Assembly (NCBI RefSeq): GCF_001444405.1
Contig: NZ_CP013187.1
Coordinates: forward strand, 2,480,001 to 2,544,000
Reading direction: 5' to 3'
Source of the DNA: Pseudoalteromonas phenolica
GTDB lineage: Bacteria; Pseudomonadota; Gammaproteobacteria; Enterobacterales; Alteromonadaceae
DNA: 64,000 nt
Under the pieces are notes generated by a model that was given only the letters and a program-made list of their open reading frames with translations, made no database searches and was not told the DNA's origin. Shown here in pieces: positions 33,765-42,615 of the stretch. The translations under genes were made by a program, and so were the position numbers. The first letter of the stretch is position 1; the number at the start of each line of letters is the position of its first letter.

Positions 33765-34643
33765 ATGGATAAACTCACATGCCTTTCGGTGTTTGCCACC
33801 GCAGCACGTTTGGGTAGTTTTACGGCAACCGCAGACGAATTAAACATGACTCAAGGCGCAGTCAGTAAGCGCATTGCCTGGCTTGAACAAGACTTGGGCT
33901 TTACTTTATTTAACCGAACACCTAGAAAGATCACACTTACAGATGCTGGGAGTGAATATTTAGCTTGTAGTCAAGAAGTGCTTGAGAAACTGTCGTTAAC
34001 TGAGCACCAGATCCGTAACGAGCAATCTAAAGTCGTTGGCAAGCTGCGAATTTCTGCTCCCTCGGCGTTTGCCACAAAGCGTCTCGCTGAGCCCTTGAAA
34101 CACTTTATGGCACTCCACCCCGGGCTCGAACTTGATATCTCAGTGAATGATCAACACGCTGATTTATTCAAAGACAATATTGATATTGCGATCAGGGCTG
34201 CTCACCTTGAAGACTCAAACTTAAAAGCAAAAAAATTAATCGAGCACTCATTATGTTACTTCGCCTCTCCCTGTTATCTAGCTGAAAATGGCATACCTCA
34301 AAATCCGTCTCAATTACGCAATCATCAATGCATTACCTACTCTTTAATGCGTCCCTCTAATATCTGGAGTTTTGAAGGCAGAAAAGTACAAGTAAACGAA
34401 GTGATAAAAAGCGATAGCCCAGACATGATAGTGAAAATGGCACGGTTAGGGGCTGGCATAGCTGCTATGCCCAAATGGATGGTCGCAGAGTATTTTGAAA
34501 ATGGTGAACTTGTTGAAATTTTACCTCAAAAGCAGGCTTTTTCGCTGCCAATGTATGCAGTTTATAAAAATAGCAATTACATTCCTCACAAGATTGGGGC
34601 TTTTATTGATTTCTTGAGTGCTCATTTAAAAGAGCATGAATAG
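33765..34643 (+). CDS. LysR family transcriptional regulator
   Basis: The 292-residue protein has the N-terminal winged helix (FATAARLGSFTATADELNMTQGAVSKRI, LFNRTPRKITLTDAG) and a LysR effector-binding domain. It is closest in style to the regulators at 15067, 35591 and 51978 in this window, suggesting a locally expanded CrgA/GcvA-like subgroup. It is divergent from the DoxX-like gene, its likely target. Its last codons lie within a terminator stem. Confidence 0.92.
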   Translation: MDKLTCLSVFATAARLGSFTATADELNMTQGAVSKRIAWLEQDLGFTLFNRTPRKITLTDAGSEYLACSQEVLEKLSLTEHQIRNEQSKVVGKLRISAPSAFATKRLAEPLKHFMALHPGLELDISVNDQHADLFKDNIDIAIRAAHLEDSNLKAKKLIEHSLCYFASPCYLAENGIPQNPSQLRNHQCITYSLMRPSNIWSFEGRKVQVNEVIKSDSPDMIVKMARLGAGIAAMPKWMVAEYFENGELVEILPQKQAFSLPMYAVYKNSNYIPHKIGAFIDFLSAHLKEHE

Positions 34644-34660
34644 TCTCTTATTCATGCTCT
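34631..34660 (-). terminator. Terminator hairpin overlapping the LysR stop codon
   Basis: A perfect 12-bp stem AGAGCATGAATA/TATTCATGCTCT with a 6-nt loop spans the end of the LysR gene. On the minus strand it is followed by TTTAAATG, so it probably ends the DUF4437 transcript and may act both ways. Confidence 0.65.
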
Positions 34661-34669
34661 AAAAGGCGG

Positions 34670-35485
34670 TTAATCCCTTACGTCAAACTCACCATTTGAA
34701 CGAATATATAAAATTGCAGGTTGTGACGAAGAAAGGTTAAATTTACCAACTCCGTTTAACTCTATATAACTCCCAGCTTCTAATAAATCATTGTCCTTTG
34801 AACTAGCAAGGTTTACAGCACCTTGAATGATCACAGCTTTAAACTCTTCTGACATAACATGCACATTACCGCTGAAATCAGCGGGTAACTTTAATAGCTG
34901 CCCTTTTGTTCTGCCATCATTTGACTGCCATAAAGGTGCTAAAAACATAGCTTGCCTTGTTTTCAACGCTGTCAGTTCATCTGCACTTTGCCACACCAAA
35001 TTATCAGCATGAAAGTTGAGTGGATACTCCTGATTATTGAACTGCTTTTCACTTGGCTTAACCAAATAAGGACCACTATCTATTTCCAAATAAATGAGAT
35101 TTTCATCACCGTTTGCTGCGGTAATGTGATTGCCACCCGCAGGTTGCGTCCAATATGAAGTTGAAGGCATCCATAAATGTTCTGCATTTGGATCTGCATT
35201 ATGTATTAACCCTTTGATCACAATGCCACGGTAAGAGATATTGTGGATATGCGGAGGTGACGAAAAGCCTTTTTTAAATCGAACAAGCATACCTGTCGCG
35301 TTATTTTTTGTTCTGTCCCCCCACAGCTCTGCAGCTCCCGGGCTCTTGGCACCTCGAAGTGGGTTCAGATAGCCCCATTCTACTGATTGCGCTTTAATTA
35401 CTTTGAGCTCTGCAGTGAAAGCGTTTGTTGATATAAAAGTGAGAAAGAATGTGACTATAACAAGGGTTTTAACTACATGACGCAT
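34670..35485 (-). CDS. DUF4437 cupin-type secreted protein
   Basis: The 271-residue protein has a signal peptide (cleavage near TNAFTA-EL) and two cupin-like halves of the DUF4437 family: GDRTKNNATGMLVRFKKGFS, SPPHIHNISYRGIVIKGLIHN with possible metal-binding His residues, and a second half around EFKAVIIQGAVNLAS. DUF4437 proteins relate to anti-sigma ChrR-like cupins but no activity is established. It is a single gene with a terminator; no partner sigma factor is adjacent. Confidence 0.8.
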   Translation of the reverse strand: MRHVVKTLVIVTFFLTFISTNAFTAELKVIKAQSVEWGYLNPLRGAKSPGAAELWGDRTKNNATGMLVRFKKGFSSPPHIHNISYRGIVIKGLIHNADPNAEHLWMPSTSYWTQPAGGNHITAANGDENLIYLEIDSGPYLVKPSEKQFNNQEYPLNFHADNLVWQSADELTALKTRQAMFLAPLWQSNDGRTKGQLLKLPADFSGNVHVMSEEFKAVIIQGAVNLASSKDNDLLEAGSYIELNGVGKFNLSSSQPAILYIRSNGEFDVRD

Positions 35486-35590
35486 AAATATTGTGACTCA
35501 TCGATTGTCGATAGAACACGATTTTAAAGGTTTGCATTAAACTGTTTTAGCCCTGTAGTCACGAAAACAGTTTCAACATTTTTTTGATAA

Positions 35591-36484
35591 TTAATTGAAT
35601 GGCACTATGTCCTCTTGCCAAAGCTCAGCGACAAAATCGATAAAAGCACGCACAACTGGCGATTGGTAGCTTCTCGATAAGTACACCGCCCAAAGTTGAT
35701 TATTCTCAATTTTATAATCTTGCAAAATAGGCACGAGCTTTTTCTCTGTTATGTAGCTGCGGGCAATATCATAAGGCAGCCACGCGATGCCCGTACCATT
35801 CATTGCAGCTTGCACAAGTGTAGGTACATCATTACAAACTAATGGCCCGCTGACTTTCACCTCTACACTTTGCTCTGCTTTTATAAATCGCCATTTATCA
35901 TGTGACAAATGTACTAAACAAGGGTGCTCTACAAGCGCCTCAGGTTTTTCGGGGGCTCTATGTTTTTCCAAATACTCTGGAGATGCACAAACACACGCGC
36001 CTATCACCATCAGTCGTCTGGCAATCAAGTTTTCATCGGGCGTGTTGGTATATCTGAGCGCAATATCTATGCGCTGTTCAACTAAATTCGAAAAACTATC
36101 ACTGGCATGAATATCAATTTTAACGTTTGGATGCTGCGCTATGAATTGACTGGCGGCATTGACCAACATATTTTGGGCAAAACCGATAGGACTCGAAATG
36201 CGAACCGTACCCGATAATGTTTGCCTGCCTTCGGTACTCTCAGCAATTAAAGCGCTGGTTTCATCGAGAATTCGCTCAAACCTATGTAGAGCTTGCTCTC
36301 CATGCTGGGTTAAGCTCACCTTTCTGGTGGTACGATGCAATAACCTTTGTTCTAGCCATTGCTCTAACTCTTGCACATGACGTGTTACTTGAAGACGACT
36401 TAAATCAAGACGTTCAGCGGCTTTCGTAAAGCTAGATAAATGCGCCACTTCAACAAAGCTTTTAATGGCAGTAATACGATCCAT
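35591..36484 (-). CDS. LysR family transcriptional regulator
   Basis: The 297-residue protein has the LysR helix-turn-helix (FVEVAHLSSFTKAAERLDLSRLQVTRHVQEL, LLHRTTRKVSLTQHG) and a C-terminal effector domain with the NDVPTLVQAAMNGTGIAWLP pattern of the CrgA/AaeR-like group. It is divergent from a NAD(P)-binding protein gene, with a 29-bp inverted repeat between them; this pairing is common for stress-responsive oxidoreductases. The inducer is unknown. Confidence 0.92.
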   Translation of the reverse strand: MDRITAIKSFVEVAHLSSFTKAAERLDLSRLQVTRHVQELEQWLEQRLLHRTTRKVSLTQHGEQALHRFERILDETSALIAESTEGRQTLSGTVRISSPIGFAQNMLVNAASQFIAQHPNVKIDIHASDSFSNLVEQRIDIALRYTNTPDENLIARRLMVIGACVCASPEYLEKHRAPEKPEALVEHPCLVHLSHDKWRFIKAEQSVEVKVSGPLVCNDVPTLVQAAMNGTGIAWLPYDIARSYITEKKLVPILQDYKIENNQLWAVYLSRSYQSPVVRAFIDFVAELWQEDIVPFN

Positions 36485-36512
36485 ATTAAAAATTTAGCCC
36501 CATCATTAGATA

Positions 36513-36541
36513 GAAAATGAGAAACAATCTATTTCATTTTC
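36513..36541. promoter_or_regulatory. Inverted repeat, likely LysR operator
   Basis: GAAAATGA (36513-36520) and TCATTTTC (36534-36541) are perfect arms with 13 bases between them, located in the divergent LysR/oxidoreductase promoter region 29 bases from the LysR start. Confidence 0.6.
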
Positions 36542-36613
36542 GCTCGATTATTTCATCTTAGTTTTCTTCTAACCTAGACACAACTCAAAACACTTACCCA
36601 AGAGGAAAATATT

Positions 36614-37252
36614 ATGAAACTAATCGTATTAGGCGCATCAGGTTGGATAGGCTCTCATATCGTGGCAGAAGCAAAATCAAGAGGTCATGAGATCACAGCG
36701 CTAGTTCGAGCACATGATAAATACGACGTACCTAACGTCACCGTAAAGTCATTCGACTTAAATGACGCATCAGATAACTTAAGCGCTTTAATCAGTGATG
36801 AAACAGTGTTTGTTGCGGCCATTGGCGGCCGAGCTTTGGGCAATCACGAGATTGTAAAAAATACCGCTAAGCGATTACTCAATGAGTTACCAAACACCAG
36901 CATTGAACGTTTGCTATGGGTCGGTGGTGCAGGCTCGCTAGAAGTGGCACCAAACTTAAAGTTAATCGATACCCCTGAATTTCCTGCTGAGTATAAAGAT
37001 GAGGCCATTGCGCAAGGTGAAGCACTTGACGTGTTTAAACACTCTAGTAGCCCATTAAACTGGACGTTTATTAGCCCTGCTGCTGAGATTTTCCCGGGTG
37101 ATAAGTTAAACCAATATCGTACTGGTGCTGAGCAACTTATTACCGATGAGCAAGGAAATAGCCGTATTTCAGTCGCCGACTATGCCGTCGCATTCGTAGA
37201 TGAAATTGAAAAAGCAGCGCACATCAACAAAAGAATGGGTGTGGCTTACTAA
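36614..37252 (+). CDS. NAD(P)-binding epimerase-like oxidoreductase
   Basis: The 212-residue protein is an atypical short-chain dehydrogenase with an NAD(P)-binding Rossmann fold: the glycine motif GASGWIGSHIVAEAKSRG at the N-terminus and VFVAAIGG later. It lacks a canonical Tyr-Lys catalytic pair, as expected for the NmrA/YwnB-like group that senses redox state or reduces small substrates. The ribosome site AGAGG precedes the ATG. It is divergent from a LysR gene, its likely regulator. Confidence 0.85.
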   Translation: MKLIVLGASGWIGSHIVAEAKSRGHEITALVRAHDKYDVPNVTVKSFDLNDASDNLSALISDETVFVAAIGGRALGNHEIVKNTAKRLLNELPNTSIERLLWVGGAGSLEVAPNLKLIDTPEFPAEYKDEAIAQGEALDVFKHSSSPLNWTFISPAAEIFPGDKLNQYRTGAEQLITDEQGNSRISVADYAVAFVDEIEKAAHINKRMGVAY

Positions 37253-37259
37253 GAAAAAG

Positions 37260-37286
37260 GCCTTGATGTTCAGTGAACATCAAGGC
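37260..37286. terminator. Terminator after the NAD(P)-binding protein gene
   Basis: A near-perfect palindrome, GCCTTGATGTTCA/TGAACATCAAGGC, lies 8 bases past the stop codon, with an A-run before it and TTC after it. Confidence 0.75.
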
Positions 37287-37340
37287 TTCAAGTACTCAAG
37301 CTTGCTAGCATAACAGGCTATATTTCTAGCTAATTTACCA

Positions 37341-37368
37341 AAAGCGATTAAGCTGCTTTAATCGCTTT
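37341..37368 (-). terminator. Hairpin spanning the deformylase stop codon
   Basis: AAAGCGATTAA/TTAATCGCTTT, an 11-bp stem with a 6-nt loop, includes the stop codon of the deformylase gene (37348-37350). The flank beyond is only weakly T-rich. Confidence 0.5.
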
Positions 37369-37848
37369 CTTAACCTTTTTCATCGCCATTTTTTGCTTTA
37401 AAGGCGACAAGTAATCAATGAACAGCTTACCTTTCAAATGGTCAATTTCGTGCTGTAGCACAATTGCTAAAAAGTCATCACTTTCAACAAACACTTCTTT
37501 ACCTGTTCTGTCTAACCCTTTTACTTGCACAGAGGTAAAACGTTCTACATCAGCATAATATCCCGGCACCGACAAACAGCCTTCTTGACCCATCTCTTTG
37601 TTAGACCCACTCACCACTTCTGGGTTAATCAATATTAACGGTTCATTTCTTTGTTCAGAAATATCTATGATGATGATGGCTTCTTTACGGCCAACTTGGG
37701 TCGCTGCCAGACCAATGCCATCGTCGGTGTTGTACATGGTATCCAGCATGTCATCAATCAAAGTTTGCACACTTTCAAAGTCAGTTACTTGCTCAGCAAC
37801 GACTTTCAATTTTTCATTTGGAGCTTTTAGAATCTCTAAAACAGCCAT
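37348..37848 (-). CDS. def: Peptide deformylase, stand-alone copy
   Basis: The 166-residue metalloenzyme removes the N-formyl group from new proteins. All three family motifs are present: GIGLAATQVG (about residue 45), EGCLSVPGYY (about 90) and the metal-binding QHEIDHLKG (about 133). The start is at 37848 (MAVLEIL) because AGAGGT lies just before it; a start 13 codons upstream would add a basic extension without a ribosome site. It is not beside fmt, as the housekeeping copy usually is, so it may be a second paralogue. It ends in a hairpin. Confidence 0.93.
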   Translation of the reverse strand: MAVLEILKAPNEKLKVVAEQVTDFESVQTLIDDMLDTMYNTDDGIGLAATQVGRKEAIIIIDISEQRNEPLILINPEVVSGSNKEMGQEGCLSVPGYYADVERFTSVQVKGLDRTGKEVFVESDDFLAIVLQHEIDHLKGKLFIDYLSPLKQKMAMKKVKKAIKAA

Positions 37849-37932
37849 TTTACCTCTATGTTTTTTGCTATTGAGTGACTTATTCACACTGAGTTTATTC
37901 TATAACGAGTTTACTCAGCTAAATTTTTTCTA

Positions 37933-38124
37933 TTATAACTCTTTTTGTTTTAAGGCTTGAACTGTACTCTCCAACTCTTCGACTCTTTTTTCAAGCGCTT
38001 CAATTTTTGTATTTGAGCCTTTCATCGACTTCAAATCTTCAATTATCTTCTGCGGTTCGAACATATAATTAATAATGAACATGAAGACCGCAAGACCTAA
38101 CATAAATGACACCAGCTCCCACAT
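37933..38124 (-). CDS. Small membrane protein with coiled coil
   Basis: The 63-residue protein has one N-terminal transmembrane helix (about 5-22: VSFMLGLAVFMFIINYMF) and a charged C-terminal coiled coil (about 38-62: KIEALEKRVEELESTVQALK) with clear heptads. This layout resembles small regulators such as PspB, but the sequence is not recognisably that family. It lies upstream of the deformylase gene on the same strand. Confidence 0.7.
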   Translation of the reverse strand: MWELVSFMLGLAVFMFIINYMFEPQKIIEDLKSMKGSNTKIEALEKRVEELESTVQALKQKEL

Positions 38125-38214
38125 ACCGTTTCCTTATTATTTTTATCAAGTTAATAATTAAGCTCTTCCCCAATTTAGCCGTACTTTTAAATTAATAACA
38201 AATCTTAATTGAAG

Positions 38215-38709
38215 CTAGAACATCGTATTATTATTTTTAGAAGTTTCAGGTACGCGTTGGCTCACACCCCAATGCTCTGCAAACTTGCCATTTTCCATGC
38301 GAAACACATGCATAATTGCTGAGCCAAGTGAATCAGGCGTGCGTTTTACATGAAGATGCAACCAAACTAAATCGCCCTCTGATGCGGCACGCTTTACTGA
38401 CATTGATAACTGCGGAAATTTTTTATAGCGCTTAGCAAAAATTGCTAACAATGCTTCTCGACCATCGGGCACATGGGGCGAGTGCTGAATATAGTTTTCA
38501 ACAATACAATCTGCTTTCAAAATCTCAAGGCGTTTGGCGGGCTTAAGATCGTTTCGATTCTCTAGGATTTCCATGCAATATAGAGCTTTATCTAAATTTT
38601 TTTGCTCTAGCTCTGTTCGTGTCACTTCAGTTGCGAGTGCACTTGTAGCAAAAGTGCTCGAAACAAAAGTACATACAAATAAAGTAAAAATTAATTTTAA
38701 GACTGTCAT
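38215..38709 (-). CDS. Secreted SnoaL-like protein
   Basis: The 164-residue protein has a signal peptide (MTVLKLIFTLFVCTFVSSTF, cleavage near ALAT) and a SnoaL-like polyketide-cyclase-type NTF2 domain: YIQHSPHVPDGREALLAIFAKR and VHVKRTPDSLGSAIMHVF-like segments with HVFRMENGKFAEHWGVSQ, the usual FRxxxGKIxEHWD end motif with Asp changed. Its ATG follows the upstream stop codon directly (TAAATG), and its ribosome site lies inside the previous gene, so it is translationally coupled to that membrane protein. Confidence 0.8.
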   Translation of the reverse strand: MTVLKLIFTLFVCTFVSSTFATSALATEVTRTELEQKNLDKALYCMEILENRNDLKPAKRLEILKADCIVENYIQHSPHVPDGREALLAIFAKRYKKFPQLSMSVKRAASEGDLVWLHLHVKRTPDSLGSAIMHVFRMENGKFAEHWGVSQRVPETSKNNNTMF

Positions 38710-39114
38710 TTAAGCTCCTTTTATTAAATCAACTGCCACTTGTTTATGACTAAGCCATACCTTTAGATATAAAAAGGCGATAGCCAATTCAATCATCACC
38801 GCCAGCAAAATGCCTGGCCCTGCTAGCCCCTGTTGAAACTCAAAAACCCCCAACCCAGCAAGTGCACACATCGAAACGGCAACGCTCAGGCATATTGCTT
38901 GTCGTGATTCTGAATGCTCAGCATTTCGGCCTACCCATAGCAATATGGCTAATCCCAAAAACAACATTGCCATTCTTCGACCAACAAAAAGTGCTGAGCT
39001 GCTTTGCTCTATGCCAAATAAACTAAAGGGGAATTCAGGATAAAGTAAAAATGCTGCAAACAAAGAGCATGCGATTGAGGCGGTAAAAGTGCTTATCTTT
39101 TTGAAATTTAACAT
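38710..39114 (-). CDS. Small four-helix membrane protein
   Basis: The 134-residue protein has four transmembrane helices and a GRRMAMLFLGLAILLWVGRN segment between the second and third, resembling small DUF4345-like membrane proteins; the match is tentative. I place the start at 39114 (MLNFKK) because AAGGA precedes that ATG, whereas the longer frame begins with TTG. It abuts the SnoaL gene (TAAATG), so the two proteins are probably made together. Confidence 0.6.
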   Translation of the reverse strand: MLNFKKISTFTASIACSLFAAFLLYPEFPFSLFGIEQSSSALFVGRRMAMLFLGLAILLWVGRNAEHSESRQAICLSVAVSMCALAGLGVFEFQQGLAGPGILLAVMIELAIAFLYLKVWLSHKQVAVDLIKGA

Positions 39115-39225
39115 ATTCTTCCTTGAAATTTTCGTCAAACAAGTTGGTTCAATGAGTAGTGTGGATTGCCCTCATTACATTTGTACCCATATTTGCATGC
39201 CCATACGCTTATGTAAACTCGTACC

Positions 39226-40155
39226 TTAGTTAAACTGCTTTTTTGCTTGGTAAGCCAAACTTTTTCCTTGTTTTATCGAATTTGTAAGTAAGCTTATTAA
39301 TAATAAAACCGCACCAATTAATCCAACTAGACTAAATCGCTCTCCCAAAAAACCAATTGCTAACAGTGTGGCGATGAGTGGTTCAAGTAAGGTGATTAAT
39401 GTTGCATCACTGGCATTGACATTTTTTAGCCCATAAGAGAACAATAAATACCCACAGAACATAGGTACAATTACCATATAAAGAGACACCGCCGTATTGG
39501 TCACTGTTGCGAATAGGTTGTCACCCCAAACTAAGGCAGCAGGGAGTAATATTAATGCTGCAAGCCCAAATAGCCCAGACATTGCAGTCTGTGAGTCAAT
39601 CTCATGCCCAATTAGCCTTTTAATCGCACAGGTATAACAGGCATAAGTCAAACCTGCGATGCATCCCAATATCACACCAAATTGGTCATTTAAACTTATC
39701 AGTGCACTAGTGTTGCCGTGTTGTTTTCCAATTACTAAAAGTGACACTCCAGCTACACCTAAAATAAAACTTAACCACCAGCGCAGCGATACACTTGCTT
39801 GACCAGAAAAACGCTCAAATATAACGGTAAATAACGGCGCACTGGCGATAGAAACAATCGTTCCCACCGCAACTCCAGAGAAGGACATCGAGGAATAAAA
39901 TGCTAATGGATATATGGCAACAGACAGTCCACCGAAAAGCACAAGCTTCGAGTTTTCAATAAACTTTTTGTGATAAAAGAGAAGTTTTCTTAAGTTAGCA
40001 AGGATAAACAGTAAGCCAGCACCACCCATTGAAAATGCACCTATGGAAAATGCACTGATATTTGCAGATAAACTCGCAGCTGTTCCTGTTGTGCCCCACA
40101 CTAAGCTGGCAAAAACGATAGCTGCTACCCCTTTAAAGTATTGAGTGTCATTCAT
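39226..40155 (-). CDS. EamA family (DMT) transporter
   Basis: The 309-residue inner-membrane protein has ten helices in two EamA repeats (about 10-145 and 160-300), with the characteristic WGTTGTAASL near the N-terminus and ASDATLITLLEPLIATLLAIGFLGE in the second repeat. DMT transporters mostly export amino acids or metabolites. An AraC regulator lies 122 bases upstream on the same strand and probably controls it. Confidence 0.92.
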   Translation of the reverse strand: MNDTQYFKGVAAIVFASLVWGTTGTAASLSANISAFSIGAFSMGGAGLLFILANLRKLLFYHKKFIENSKLVLFGGLSVAIYPLAFYSSMSFSGVAVGTIVSIASAPLFTVIFERFSGQASVSLRWWLSFILGVAGVSLLVIGKQHGNTSALISLNDQFGVILGCIAGLTYACYTCAIKRLIGHEIDSQTAMSGLFGLAALILLPAALVWGDNLFATVTNTAVSLYMVIVPMFCGYLLFSYGLKNVNASDATLITLLEPLIATLLAIGFLGERFSLVGLIGAVLLLISLLTNSIKQGKSLAYQAKKQFN

Positions 40156-40277
40156 TTATTTTGTCTATTTCAAAAACATTGATGGATAAGAAAATAAACT
40201 TTAAAAGACTGTATGTTTTGACAATTCAGACGCTTTAGTTCACTCCAAAGACGCTATTTAACCTGAGCTTAGGTTAT

Positions 40278-40985
40278 TTACTGCTTAAACTTGGTTGGTG
40301 ATAAACCAAAGAATTGAGAAAACTTGCGACTAAAAGCAGACAAACTAGTGTAACCAACTTGTTCAGCGATTATTTGCAGTGGGTAATCGGTGTGCGTCAG
40401 TAGTGCTTGGGCTTTCTTCATTCTTAAACTGGTTATGTACTCCAGTACAGTGATACCTAGCTGCTTTTTAAAGTTCTTTTTGAATTGGGTTGGACTCAGG
40501 CAAGCGACCTTAGCTAAGTCTGAGATTATGATTGGCTCAGACATATTTTGTTCTATGTAGAGCAAGGCATTGTTTATCCTGATGTCTAATTTAGGCGTTA
40601 AACGTTGCTCACAAAGCAGCAGCTTAAAAGTGTTTAACATCGCTTGCTCTATGGCAGTACTAAGCTCATTCTCTAACTGGCTTTCAATAAATAGCAAATA
40701 TTGTGAGAGCGGTTTGCTGATTTCGAATACGATATGGGGACTATCTTCGATAAGATCTGGTAGTTTTTTCAAGTCGGCGACAATAAATCGCGCCTCTTTC
40801 TCTGCGGTAAAGAGGTGCATCTCATTTGAGCGCACAATAACACACTCCCTGGGTGACACTTTGCCATTAAACGTCCCAACTCGAATATTAATCATACCCT
40901 GCAGTGGCAATACTAGTTGGTTATAGCTATGCGCATGCTCTGTCGGGCGAGTGCTATAAGAGCGAATTGATAAGAGATCTTTCAT
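40278..40985 (-). CDS. AraC family transcriptional regulator
   Basis: The 235-residue protein is a compact AraC regulator with a cupin-like N-terminus (AHSYNQLVLPLQGMINIRVG) and a C-terminal AraC DNA-binding domain (about 135-235) with ISDLAKVACLSPTQFKKNFK and IAEQVGYTSLSAFSRKFSQF. It precedes the EamA transporter gene on the same strand, a frequent pairing in which the regulator responds to the exported compound. Confidence 0.92.
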   Translation of the reverse strand: MKDLLSIRSYSTRPTEHAHSYNQLVLPLQGMINIRVGTFNGKVSPRECVIVRSNEMHLFTAEKEARFIVADLKKLPDLIEDSPHIVFEISKPLSQYLLFIESQLENELSTAIEQAMLNTFKLLLCEQRLTPKLDIRINNALLYIEQNMSEPIIISDLAKVACLSPTQFKKNFKKQLGITVLEYITSLRMKKAQALLTHTDYPLQIIAEQVGYTSLSAFSRKFSQFFGLSPTKFKQ

Positions 40986-41015
40986 AATCTTATATAAACA
41001 TTTAGTGACTCAAAC

Positions 41016-41309
41016 CTAAAAGTAACCCTCATTAAAGTCTATAGCATGGTCAAGGTGACCCGGAAAGTAAAACTGCCAACCTTGTTGTTGCTTTTCGTCT
41101 AATCGTATTTTAAGTAATTTAACGCTTAAGCAATAAGCTTGTAGCGCATCGACACCATATGCAAACTCATCTATGTCAAATGCATTAATTCGAACCCTAC
41201 AACGAAAATCGCCACCAGGTAATGGATCAGGCTCTGAAGGTGAAACCTCAATGCACAGCCTAATTTGCTCACCTGATGCGCTAACCGCGACATATTCAGT
41301 TTTAACCAT
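41016..41309 (-). CDS. Small conserved-type protein, DUF6968-like
   Basis: The 97-residue cytoplasmic protein contains EPDPLPGGDFRCRVRIN and YGVDALQAYCLSVKLLKIRL, a pattern like the DUF6968 family, which often appears in immunity or toxin-related neighbourhoods; the assignment is from memory of the pattern and is tentative. No partner toxin is visible. It lies 30 bases upstream of the AraC gene on the same strand. Confidence 0.55.
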   Translation of the reverse strand: MVKTEYVAVSASGEQIRLCIEVSPSEPDPLPGGDFRCRVRINAFDIDEFAYGVDALQAYCLSVKLLKIRLDEKQQQGWQFYFPGHLDHAIDFNEGYF

Positions 41310-41484
41310 AAACTTTATACTTCTCTACTCAATTGACTATGCAAGGTAAAACTGCTTCAGACAATATGTTCATTATTAGCCTTTCGCTATTAATTAATTA
41401 GCCATTACCCTTCTAATGCAAACGTAATCTCTAGCGTATACTGCCGCTCTTAACAATTCGGCGGCACTAATAAAAGAGGTATTT

Positions 41485-42510
41485 ATGCATAAGCATCTTT
41501 TTCTTGTTTCATTATTAATTTTCATTTCGCTTGCACCAAAATCAATGGCACAAAATAACTCGCTGCCCGCACTTCATCAAGCAGTTATCTCAGGAGATTT
41601 AGCAAAAGTTAAAAGGCTAGTGTCTCATGGAGCTGATATTAATCAGCTTGACAGTAAAATGGGCAATGCACCACTCCATATTGCAGCTCAAACAGACCAT
41701 ACAGAGATAGTAAAATATCTTATTGAACAGGGAGCATTTATCAATTTACAAACACCTCGTTCTGGCTTTACGCCTCTTATGGTCGCAGCCTGGTATTCCA
41801 AAGAAGCTAATATCAAAGCTTTGTTTGAATACGACGAGCTAAACATTAACCTCAAAACCCGTACTGGTGCGATGGCAGAAGATATGATCGGTGGCTGGGA
41901 TAGGCATATTGAGCCGCACGAAGCAGAGCTTTATAACCATTTAAACGCAATATTCTTAGCGAAACGAGCTGAATTAGAGCTGCAACTGAGTAAACAAAAA
42001 ATTTTAAATATCGTTGAAGATAGCGCATTAGACGAAGACGAGAAAGTAAAACGTATCGCTGTTTTGATAAGCAACGGACAAGATGTTAATCAACGCCGCC
42101 CTGTGTATTCGAGCCAAAATGATTGGCACACCGCACTACTGATTGCTGCACGTGAGGGTTACAGCAAAATCGTAAAGCTTCTACTTCAGCATGGCGCTGA
42201 TCAAACTATTCCAGGTTATCCTATGAATGCAATTGCCTTTCATAAAGCCGGTTACATGGGTCATCCAAAGGTTGTTGAATTACTACTAGCAGATAAACTC
42301 GCACCTTTGGTGCTTAATGCGCAAGGCCCTAATAACGGCTACACACCGCTTCACGACGCAATATGGCATGGCAACACTGAAGCCGCAAAAGTATTTCTAA
42401 AAGGCGGTGCTAAGCAAAACTTGATTACCTACGAAAAAGACACGCCACTGCAACTAGCAGAGCGGTATCAATACGATGAGATTATTAAGTTAATCAAAGG
42501 GAGTTTATAG
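41485..42510 (+). CDS. Secreted ankyrin-repeat protein
   Basis: The 341-residue protein has a signal peptide (cleavage near SMA-QN) and two blocks of ankyrin repeats: about residues 27-130 (LHQAVISGDLAKVKRLVSHGAD, APLHIAAQTDHTEIVKYLIEQG) and about 205-335 (TALLIAAREGYSKIVKLLLQHG, TPLHDAIWHGNTEAAKVFLKGG). Ankyrin repeats bind other proteins; a periplasmic location is implied by the signal. The ribosome site AGAGG precedes the ATG. A perfect palindromic terminator follows. Confidence 0.9.
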   Translation: MHKHLFLVSLLIFISLAPKSMAQNNSLPALHQAVISGDLAKVKRLVSHGADINQLDSKMGNAPLHIAAQTDHTEIVKYLIEQGAFINLQTPRSGFTPLMVAAWYSKEANIKALFEYDELNINLKTRTGAMAEDMIGGWDRHIEPHEAELYNHLNAIFLAKRAELELQLSKQKILNIVEDSALDEDEKVKRIAVLISNGQDVNQRRPVYSSQNDWHTALLIAAREGYSKIVKLLLQHGADQTIPGYPMNAIAFHKAGYMGHPKVVELLLADKLAPLVLNAQGPNNGYTPLHDAIWHGNTEAAKVFLKGGAKQNLITYEKDTPLQLAERYQYDEIIKLIKGSL

Positions 42511-42560
42511 GTTAAATACAAACATCTTCTGTTGGATTAAAAGAAGTTAAATTGGCGACA

Positions 42561-42596
42561 TAGAAAGCCCGTTCAATATATTGAACGGGCTTTCTA
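42561..42596. terminator. Bidirectional terminator, perfect 36-bp palindrome
   Basis: The stem contains AGAAAGCCCGTTCAAT and its exact complement, between convergent genes ending at 42510 and 42616, with T-rich arms at both sides. Confidence 0.88.
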
Positions 42597-42615
42597 ATCT
42601 AAAGAATAAAACTTT

